Part shown: one piece after another, positions 9,159 through 14,864 of the stretch
Layout of the letters: every line of letters starts with the position of its first letter
Numbering within the stretch: position 1 is the stretch's first letter
Source of the DNA: Gammaproteobacteria bacterium
Lineage (GTDB): Bacteria > Pseudomonadota > Gammaproteobacteria > Pseudomonadales > Azotimanducaceae_A
DNA: 16,975 bases
NCBI GenBank assembly: GCA_028819775.1
Contig: JAPPKV010000459.1
Location: 1 to 16,975 of the forward strand
Reading direction: 5' to 3'
Notes under the pieces: model-generated
The model's input: only the letters and a program-made list of their open reading frames with translations
The model's database searches: none
What the model was told of the DNA's origin: nothing
Program-made: the position numbers and the translations under genes

Positions 9159-11855
9159 ATGTCAAAGTTCAACACGAACACGGCCGTACGCCATGCCAGC
9201 TTCGGTGTGGGGCAAGTTTTGCTCGATCAGGGCGATAGTGTGGTCGTCCGTTTCGGACACGGGATTGAGGCATGCCTAGCGAGCGACCTCAATCTCATAG
9301 AGGGCCTAGCCGAGCGTGTCACTGCGGGACGACTCGATCCCGCGCTACATGTTGTCGCGCGAGTCCTAGGCGAGTGCATCCGTTCGGTCAACGACGCCTG
9401 GGGAGTTTTCTCGCGATCCCGCATCGCGTTGTTGCCCCACCAGCTGTGGGTATGCAAGAGGGTGCTTGAGTCGTGGCCCACACGATGGCTGGTGGCGGAC
9501 GATGTGGGGCTCGGCAAGACCATTGAAGCGGGTCTCATCCTCACCCCGCTGCTTTCGTCGGGACGCGTGCGGCGGTTGCTTATCTTGGCGCCCGCAAGTT
9601 TGGTCGAACAGTGGCAAGTGCGGCTGCGAGAGATGTTCGACATTCGAATCTCGATCTACGTTGCCGAGGTCGACACGCAAACATCGGACTTTTGGAATAC
9701 CCAAGACCGGGTGATCGCATCGGCGCATACGTTGCGTCTCGACACGGGCAATCGTTGGGAGCGCTTGGTCGACGCCCAACCCTGGGACCTCGTACTCATC
9801 GATGAAGCTCACCACATGAACGTAGACGAACAAGGCCACCGCACGCTCTCGTACCAGCTCATGGAGCGTCTGCAGGAAAGGGGGAAGATACAGTCCCTAG
9901 TGCTCTTCACCGGCACGCCGCATCGGGGCAAGGACATGGGATTCCTTTCTCTGCTAAAGCTGCTTCGACCCGAAGACTTCAATCCCGAACAGCCTCTTGA
10001 GGAGCAGGTGGAGAAGCTGCGCTCGGTCATGATTCGAAACAACAAACAGTCGGTAACGGATATGTCGGGCAAGCCACTGTTCACGGACATACGATCGAGA
10101 CGGGAGACCTACGCGTATTCCCCACAAGAAGCTCGGTTCTACGATCAACTCACGCAGTTCATCGTAACCGGCAAGGCCTACGCAGCGGGTCTCGGCTTCC
10201 AGGATCGGCGTATCGTCATCCTGGTACTGATCACGATGCAGAAACTAGCATCGAGTTCCGTGGCTGCAGTGCGACGGGCCCTTGCGCGACGGCTCGTTCG
10301 GCTACAGGAAGCCGAGGTCAAGTTGGAAGAGTCGCGCGTGGATCAGGAGCGCCTTGAAGAGTTGGAGGCAGAGGACGACCCAGCAAACCTGGACGAGATC
10401 AGTCGATTGGAAGAGCGCGTGGCGGAACACGTGAGCGGAGTCGATCTCAATCCAAACGAGATTCCGGCCTTAAAGGAATTGCTGGTGGCGGCAAACAATG
10501 TGACAGAGGAGACAAAGATCGAGCGCATCCTCGCCGTCGTCGACGAATCCTTCGCCAACCGTTCCGTGCTCTTCTTCACCGAGTACAAGGCTACCCAGGC
10601 TCTGCTCATGAGTGCGCTGCACAAACGCCACGGCGATGGCTGCGTGACATTTATCAACGGCGACGGTCTTGTTGAGGATGTCCAAGACGCCTCGGGAAAG
10701 ATCTCACATCGTAGGGAAGATCGACGCCTTGCTGCGGCGCGGTTCAACCGGGGTGAAGTGCGTTTTCTCGTTTCCACGGAAGCGGCTGGCGAGGGCGTTG
10801 ACCTCCAGGAGCATTGCGCCACACTGATTCACGTGGATCTGCCGTGGAACCCCATGCGCCTGCACCAACGCGTGGGGCGTTTAAGCCGCTACGGTCAAAC
10901 CGAGCCCGTCGATGTAGTCACCGTACGAAATCCGGACACGGTCGAGAGCCGCATTTGGGATCTTCTGGACGAGAAGCTGGAGCGAATCAACCTGGCTTTC
11001 CAGGGCGCGATGGACGACCCCGAGGACATTCGGCAGCTCGTGGTCGGCATGGCGTCGCCGGGCATGCTCACCAAGGTGTTCGCTGATGCCGATCCCACAC
11101 TCGATGCACAGACGCTCGACGACTGGTTCGATACGGAGGCGGCGACGTTCGGCGGCGAAGACGCCGTGAACACTGTGCGCGATCTTGTTGGCAATGTCGC
11201 ACGCTTCGACTTCGGAGCGGTCGCGGCGCAGATTCCGCAGGTGGATCTGCCAGACCTCGTGCCGTTCTTCAAAGCGGTCCTTGCGGTGCGTGGTCGTCGA
11301 CCCGACCAAATGGCGGACACGCGGCTGCGCTTCCGGCCGCCGGATGATTGGAAGGACGATTTCTCGATTGCCGCTGTAGACCGCTACGACCTCCTCTTCG
11401 CCCGGGAACCGCAACCAAACGAAGGGGAGGATGTCGCTGGGGTGGGGCTGCGCGTTGTCGACCGTGCGGTTCGCGACGCAATAGAATTGACCGGCGCTTT
11501 CGCAACAATCCGAGGATTGAATGCGCCGGTCGTCGTGTTCAGTGTGCGGGACCGTATAACCAGCTCCGATGGTCCTGTTCGCGGCGTTGTCGTGGCAGCC
11601 GAGTTGCGCAGTGACGGTAGGTGGTCGCTAGTTCGAGACTGGGAACTCATGCAACGCCTGAACCCGCTGGCTGACAAACCCCGCAGCCTAGCCCTTGCGG
11701 ACGCGCACCCGGCGCACAACGTTTCCGATCACATGGATGCTGCACGGCGGTATGTCGAGTCCCAGATCAGCGCGCTTGAACTTCCCTTTGTGTTGCCGGA
11801 TCTTGACAGTGTGGCTTGTCTTGTCCCCGCAGAAGCAGCGATGCACGCCAGCTAA
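9159..11855 (+). CDS. SNF2/RapA-like DEAH helicase (translocase)
   Basis: This gene encodes 898 residues. ATG 9159 comes nine bases after the previous stop, with a short AGGG upstream, so it is almost certainly translated with the ATPase gene. The N-terminus (VRHASFGVGQVL, 10-21) resembles the small Tudor/SH3-like barrel found in RapA and UvrD. Motif I is DDVGLGKT (114-121, Lys 120), motif II is DEAH (215-218), and motif III-like TGTPHRG is at 251-257. A charged coiled coil spans about 375-430 between the two RecA lobes. Motif V is STEAAGEGVDLQ (539-550), and motif VI is HQRVGRLSRYGQ (569-580) with Arg 574 and Arg 577. All key residues are present. Residues 620-898 form an extra C-terminal region that I cannot name. 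SNF2 proteins of this branch move on duplex DNA, and DrmD of DISARM is a defence relative. Here it probably drives or recruits the GHKL-nuclease protein. Confidence 0.93.
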   Translation: MSKFNTNTAVRHASFGVGQVLLDQGDSVVVRFGHGIEACLASDLNLIEGLAERVTAGRLDPALHVVARVLGECIRSVNDAWGVFSRSRIALLPHQLWVCKRVLESWPTRWLVADDVGLGKTIEAGLILTPLLSSGRVRRLLILAPASLVEQWQVRLREMFDIRISIYVAEVDTQTSDFWNTQDRVIASAHTLRLDTGNRWERLVDAQPWDLVLIDEAHHMNVDEQGHRTLSYQLMERLQERGKIQSLVLFTGTPHRGKDMGFLSLLKLLRPEDFNPEQPLEEQVEKLRSVMIRNNKQSVTDMSGKPLFTDIRSRRETYAYSPQEARFYDQLTQFIVTGKAYAAGLGFQDRRIVILVLITMQKLASSSVAAVRRALARRLVRLQEAEVKLEESRVDQERLEELEAEDDPANLDEISRLEERVAEHVSGVDLNPNEIPALKELLVAANNVTEETKIERILAVVDESFANRSVLFFTEYKATQALLMSALHKRHGDGCVTFINGDGLVEDVQDASGKISHRREDRRLAAARFNRGEVRFLVSTEAAGEGVDLQEHCATLIHVDLPWNPMRLHQRVGRLSRYGQTEPVDVVTVRNPDTVESRIWDLLDEKLERINLAFQGAMDDPEDIRQLVVGMASPGMLTKVFADADPTLDAQTLDDWFDTEAATFGGEDAVNTVRDLVGNVARFDFGAVAAQIPQVDLPDLVPFFKAVLAVRGRRPDQMADTRLRFRPPDDWKDDFSIAAVDRYDLLFAREPQPNEGEDVAGVGLRVVDRAVRDAIELTGAFATIRGLNAPVVVFSVRDRITSSDGPVRGVVVAAELRSDGRWSLVRDWELMQRLNPLADKPRSLALADAHPAHNVSDHMDAARRYVESQISALELPFVLPDLDSVACLVPAEAAMHAS

Positions 11856-12005
11856 ACCGAAGGGATCGTATTCCCATCCTATCTCCGCGATGACAACTAT
11901 CCGGTTGAGCCGATTAGGCTGGACAAATCAGCGACGACCGCCCCTGTCGCGCTCGCACAAGGAAGCAGACCGGCACAAGAACCGGACAACTACGGAGGTG
12001 ACGGA
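11856..12005. other. Convergent intergenic region between helicase and nuclease genes
   Basis: These 150 bases separate the 3' ends of two convergent genes. I see no good terminator hairpin. The helicase frame stays open past its TAA (11853-11855) for 83 codons, to a TAG at 12105-12107. The first 50 codons, from TEGIVFPSYLRDD, look protein-like, but the rest are antisense to the nuclease gene. No ATG, GTG or TTG opens a separate gene early in this frame. Confidence 0.4.
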
Positions 12006-13043
12006 CTACTCGAGATCGTCCAGCGCTTGGACCAACGCGTCGGCGATTTGCGTGAGTCGGTCAGCCGCTGCGTCGATTACCGATTCGTACTCCACACCTG
12101 TCTTTAGCGCAATTGGAAAAGATCGCGAGTTGGGATCGACTACGACGTCTTGGCCAAACAACTGCTCGAATTGCGTCCAGATCGGATCGACCCCATACCA
12201 CTCTCCGCTCCAGATGTGACACCAAATAGGTGTAGAACCCTCCTTCTTCCAAAACCGAAGGTCCACGCCTAGCCAGATTCCGATCCGGTCGCGGAGCAGC
12301 AGATATCGCCCAGTCGTGTGGTAGCCGTGAGACGGTCGTAGACCTTTCGTGCTTGCCACACGTCGAGTCTTCAGTTTCTCCGCAATCGCCAACACGAGAT
12401 CGGCATAGTTGATCATTCGTGTCGGCGTCTGTTGGTTCGTCAGTTCTTCCTGGCGCAGCGGAAGAAATGCGTCGGCGTTCATCCGGTCCGTCAACACTCG
12501 TAGTTGGGCGACATCCGCCTCGATCCTACGCACTGTCGATAGGTTTTCGAGTACGCGACGCCAACTTGTGATCGCGAGGATTCGACCATTCGGCAATGTC
12601 GCCAATGGGTCCGGCGCGTGACGTTCGTTCCCCACTTTCTCCTCGCCGCAGCGCAGTTTGAGTTCTTGCCAGACCGTGGACACCCGGTCTTTGGGCACTA
12701 TGAAAAGGAGCATTGCGCCGGCACCATCAGCCGGTAGTTCTTCGAGGTACTTAACCGGCTGGTGAGGGGTAAGGCCGGCCCAGAATTTGTTCTCGACCAG
12801 TACACGGCAAGTGTTCGAGTCGTCGTAGATCGACAGATCGGGACGTGCGTCCTCGTCGCCGTGGGTTGTTTCGCTCTCCACGCGACGGGGTTTAACCTTC
12901 TCCCGAATCTCCTCGGGCCACAACTCCGCGAACTTGGCGAGGGCATCTTCTTGACCGAGCAAGTATTCGAGAGCCAGCGTGGCTGTAGGTTCCGGTGCAT
13001 TGTTACGTAGGACGACGTGGGCGAACACGCTCGAATCGGTCAT
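12006..13043 (-). CDS. PD-(D/E)XK nuclease superfamily protein
   Basis: This gene encodes 345 residues from ATG at 13043; a G-rich stretch (GGGGG) lies about a dozen bases upstream as a possible ribosome binding site. The nuclease signature is RPDLSIYD (67-74, Asp 69), followed by VLVENKFWAG (81-90, Glu 84 and Lys 86) and Gln 95 in LTPHQ. This D...ExK...Q pattern is a full PD-(D/E)XK active site; Glu 18 near the N-terminus could be the extra acid. The C-terminal half (about 205-345) has a separate, Trp-rich part (WLGVDLRFWKK, PIWCHIWSGEWYGV) that I cannot name and that might bind a ligand or DNA end. It is convergent with the GHKL-helicase operon and 306 bases from the next gene on its own strand, so it probably has its own promoter. 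It could be an accessory nuclease of the neighbouring system or an unrelated island gene. The substrate is unknown. Confidence 0.78.
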   Translation of the reverse strand: MTDSSVFAHVVLRNNAPEPTATLALEYLLGQEDALAKFAELWPEEIREKVKPRRVESETTHGDEDARPDLSIYDDSNTCRVLVENKFWAGLTPHQPVKYLEELPADGAGAMLLFIVPKDRVSTVWQELKLRCGEEKVGNERHAPDPLATLPNGRILAITSWRRVLENLSTVRRIEADVAQLRVLTDRMNADAFLPLRQEELTNQQTPTRMINYADLVLAIAEKLKTRRVASTKGLRPSHGYHTTGRYLLLRDRIGIWLGVDLRFWKKEGSTPIWCHIWSGEWYGVDPIWTQFEQLFGQDVVVDPNSRSFPIALKTGVEYESVIDAAADRLTQIADALVQALDDLE

Positions 13044-13082
13044 ACCGGGAGCCCCCGAAAAGGCGGGATACTAGCAAGTCGT

Positions 13083-13113
13083 CGTGCTGGCCGCCGCCAG
13101 TCCTACCAGCACG
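13083..13113. repeat. Inverted repeat CGTGCTGG / CCAGCACG
   Basis: Perfect 8-bp arms CGTGCTGG (13083-13090) and CCAGCACG (13106-13113) flank a 15-base loop. It lies 40-70 bases upstream of the minus-strand nuclease gene start. It could be an operator for that gene or a stem-loop in its leader. There is no T-run, so it is not a classic terminator. Confidence 0.5.
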
Positions 13114-13320
13114 TCCTCGCCCAGTCGCTCGTTTCCGCAAGCTCGTCGTCCCTCGCGCAACCGTTGTCCACCCATCCGTCCGACCTACTCAGTTTCCGGC
13201 CGTCGTCCACGCCCGCTACCAATCCCGCAGGTCGCTTGGGTTCGCCCGCAAAGGCGGAACCGCCACGAAGGATGCGAAACACGACCAGTCCGCGGTGCAC
13301 CACAGACGGGTGCGTTTGGT

Positions 13321-13336
13321 GACTTTATGCATAAAG
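13321..13336. repeat. Palindrome CTTTATGCATAAAG at the 3' flank of the DUF4143 gene
   Basis: CTTTATGCATAAAG at 13323-13336 is a perfect 14-bp palindrome, preceded by GA. It lies just past the stop of the AAA+/DUF4143 gene and overlaps the adjacent terminator stem. A related longer dyad, GACTTTA..TG..CATAAAAGTC, is found at 14702-14725 on the other side of the same gene, so the two sites bracket it. Confidence 0.75.
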
Positions 13337-13350
13337 GGGACGCATCCCCT
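13335..13350 (-). terminator. Hairpin terminator of the DUF4143 ATPase gene
   Basis: Read on the minus strand, the stem is AGGGGA, loop TGCG, then TCCCCT and a short TTATG tail. The stem is six perfect base pairs and begins on the last base of the TGA stop. The T-run is short, so it may act weakly or be part of a composite repeat with the adjoining CTTTATGCATAAAG palindrome. Confidence 0.45.
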
Positions 13351-14657
13351 CACAAGTCCCGCAGGAACTGCGCCTCATAGAGCGGCCAGTTGGTCAACAC
13401 GCCGTCTAGGCCACCGCGGGGATCGGCCGTTAGCGTGATGGCCCGTTCGGGCGCGTAGCGCGCGATGTAAGAGCTTAAGCTCCGCGCGCGGCTGCGTCGT
13501 CGGCTCTTCACCTCCACGGGGACGATCTCGCCGTTCTGCGCTTGGTGAAGGAACTCGAGTTCGGCGCGGCCTTCCGCCCAGCCGTAGGTCGGATGGCCGA
13601 CGCGGGCGCACAGTTCAGTCTGAACGAAGTTCTCGGCTATGAAACCCTTGTACGCGTACTTCGGCTCGCGCTGCACCGCATATGGGAGGCGCAGCAGGTG
13701 TCGGAGGATGCCGATGTCGAAGAGAAACAGGCGGAAGCGGCTCTCCTTCCTCAGATGCGGCAAGGGCGGGGTCGGCTGGCTGACGATGGGGTAGCACTTC
13801 CACGCCAAGCGGCACTTCTCCAGCCAATCGATGGGGCTCCGGAGATCCTGGTAGCCCCGCTTGCGCGCCACTACCCCTTGGAACCGAAAGCGTTTCACCG
13901 AGCCGTCAAGCGTCGTCTCTAGTTGGCGGGGAATGTTGTGAAACACCGCGTCGATGTGCTGCGCGTGGACGGGGCCGGCGTACTTGCCGAAGTCGCGCTC
14001 GAAGCCCGCGACAAGATCACTGTGGATTGTCTCGACCCGACCGATGCGCTCGACCTTGCCGGGCCCAGCCTCGAACCACGCCGCCACCGCCTCCGGCATC
14101 CCGCCCACGAAGGTGTAGTCGAGGAACAACGACCACAGTTGTTCGTGCGCCGTACTGCTCGTCCCCCGCGTGCGGAACATCTCCAGCAGGCGTGTCTGAC
14201 CGGACGCCATCACGAACTCCTCGAAGCACAGCGGGAACAGCTCGAGGCGGCGGACTTTGCCTACGGGAAAGGAAGCCAGCAGGCCGATGTTGGAACCGGT
14301 TGCGCAGACGAACGCCTCCGGCGCCTGCTCGGCGAAGTACTTGAGAGAGTCTAGGGCCGGCTGGCAGTCGCCCACCTCGTCGAAGAAGATGAGGTCCCGC
14401 GCCAGGTCGACGGGCTCGTTGGACCGTACCTCGATGTTATCGACGATGGTGCGCGGCACCAGCCCTTCGGCGAAGATGCTCGCCAGTCCCGGCTCGAGAT
14501 TGAAGTCCAGCTTGTGGACCTTGCGAAACTGCCGGGCGCCGAAGATCTGTTCGATGAGGTGCGTCTTGCCGGTCTGCCGTGCACCGTCGATCAGCACCGG
14601 CTTGCGGCGGGGTTCCCGTTTCCAGGACAGCAGGTCGTTAAAAAGCAACCGTTCCAT
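13350..14657 (-). CDS. AAA+ ATPase with DUF4143-type C-terminal domain
   Basis: This gene encodes 435 residues from ATG at 14657; the next upstream ATG codons are cut off by an in-frame TAG. The start lacks a clear ribosome binding site. Walker A is GARQTGKT (25-32) and Walker B is LIFFDEV (89-95). A sensor-like ATGSNIG is at 119-125, followed by RRLELFPLCFEEFV (136-149), the family hallmark usually seen as a YPLSFEEF motif. The C-terminal part contains ELEFLHQ (366-372) and IVPVEVKS (378-385), the relic PD-(D/E)XK-like fold typical of DUF4143 proteins. Length is normal and no key residue is missing. These ATPases are common in multiple copies in bacteria and archaea, and their cellular role is not established. 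The gene stands alone, with palindromes on both sides that suggest movement as a single-gene unit. Confidence 0.92.
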   Translation of the reverse strand: MERLLFNDLLSWKREPRRKPVLIDGARQTGKTHLIEQIFGARQFRKVHKLDFNLEPGLASIFAEGLVPRTIVDNIEVRSNEPVDLARDLIFFDEVGDCQPALDSLKYFAEQAPEAFVCATGSNIGLLASFPVGKVRRLELFPLCFEEFVMASGQTRLLEMFRTRGTSSTAHEQLWSLFLDYTFVGGMPEAVAAWFEAGPGKVERIGRVETIHSDLVAGFERDFGKYAGPVHAQHIDAVFHNIPRQLETTLDGSVKRFRFQGVVARKRGYQDLRSPIDWLEKCRLAWKCYPIVSQPTPPLPHLRKESRFRLFLFDIGILRHLLRLPYAVQREPKYAYKGFIAENFVQTELCARVGHPTYGWAEGRAELEFLHQAQNGEIVPVEVKSRRRSRARSLSSYIARYAPERAITLTADPRGGLDGVLTNWPLYEAQFLRDL

Positions 14658-14701
14658 CGTGTTGTACGACTACGGCATGTCGCCAAAGAGTAGCATGCCC
14701 C

Positions 14702-14725
14702 AGACTTTAATGTGCATAAAAGTCT
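14702..14725. repeat. Dyad AGACTTT..AAAGTCT upstream of the DUF4143 gene
   Basis: The arms AGACTTT (14702-14708) and AAAGTCT (14719-14725) are perfect. The interior ATG...CAT also pairs, leaving a few central mismatches. It lies 45 bases upstream of the minus-strand ATPase start. It shares GACTTTA, TG and CATAAA with the palindrome at 13321-13336. It may be an operator, or the counterpart end of a small mobile unit. Confidence 0.65.
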
Positions 14726-14732
14726 TCTATAT

Positions 14733-14758
14733 CGTACTTTTTGATAGATAAAAATACG
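14733..14758. repeat. AT-rich hairpin and possible promoter region
   Basis: The arms CGTACTTTTT (14733-14742) and AAAAATACG (14750-14758) pair with one bulge around the loop GATAGAT. This is the most AT-rich stretch in the window and lies about 75-100 bases upstream of the DUF4143 ATPase. On the minus strand GATATAGA (just left of the hairpin) could serve as a weak -10 box, but no good -35 accompanies it. It might also help end transcription from the molybdoenzyme gene, which lies on the same strand. Confidence 0.35.
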
Positions 14759-14846
14759 CCGACGAGGTGCTTTTTGCGACTTTCCACGGCGTCCGTCGTA
14801 CGAGGAGGCGGCAGAAACGCTCGAACGCCGGTCGGGTGCGCCGGAA

Positions 14847-14860
14847 CGGGGCAACGCCCG
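14847..14860 (-). terminator. Short GC hairpin just past the molybdoenzyme stop
   Basis: CGGG (14847-14850) can pair with CCCG (14857-14860), or GGGC with GCCC in a shifted register. It begins four bases beyond the minus-strand stop codon at 14865-14867. No T-run follows, so terminator function is doubtful; it could be a REP-type stem. Confidence 0.2.
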
Positions 14861-14864
14861 TCCC

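Larger units (their letters stand above)
13044..13349. other. Intergenic region with REP-like and palindromic sequences, no gene
   Basis: These 306 bases lie between two minus-strand genes. The left edge (13039-13076) has the hairpin CCCCGAAAAGGCGGG followed by ATACTAG. It resembles a worn version of the common 'CCCGCgaaaGCGGG' REP-type repeat and sits just upstream of the nuclease start codon. An 8-bp inverted repeat is at 13083-13113. A small CCGC-aaag-GCGG hairpin lies around 13247-13258. The right edge has the palindrome and terminator of the ATPase gene. Open frames across it have unnatural composition, so I call no gene. Confidence 0.5.

Noticed and set aside
9159..11855. Naming the helicase DrmD and the locus DISARM
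   Set aside because: The helicase motifs are shared by many SNF2/RapA proteins, and DrmA, DrmB, DrmC and a methylase are all absent from the window.
11695..12219. 174-codon plus-strand open frame overlapping the helicase end
   Set aside because: It overlaps the helicase 3' end in another frame and then the nuclease gene in antisense; its composition is not protein-like.
12995..13438. 147-codon plus-strand open frame covering the 13044-13349 gap
   Set aside because: Rich in Arg, Pro and Ser, crosses the hairpins and both neighbouring genes in antisense, and has no ribosome binding site.
13923..14354. 143-codon plus-strand open frame
   Set aside because: Antisense to the AAA+ ATPase, whose Walker motifs fix the true strand.
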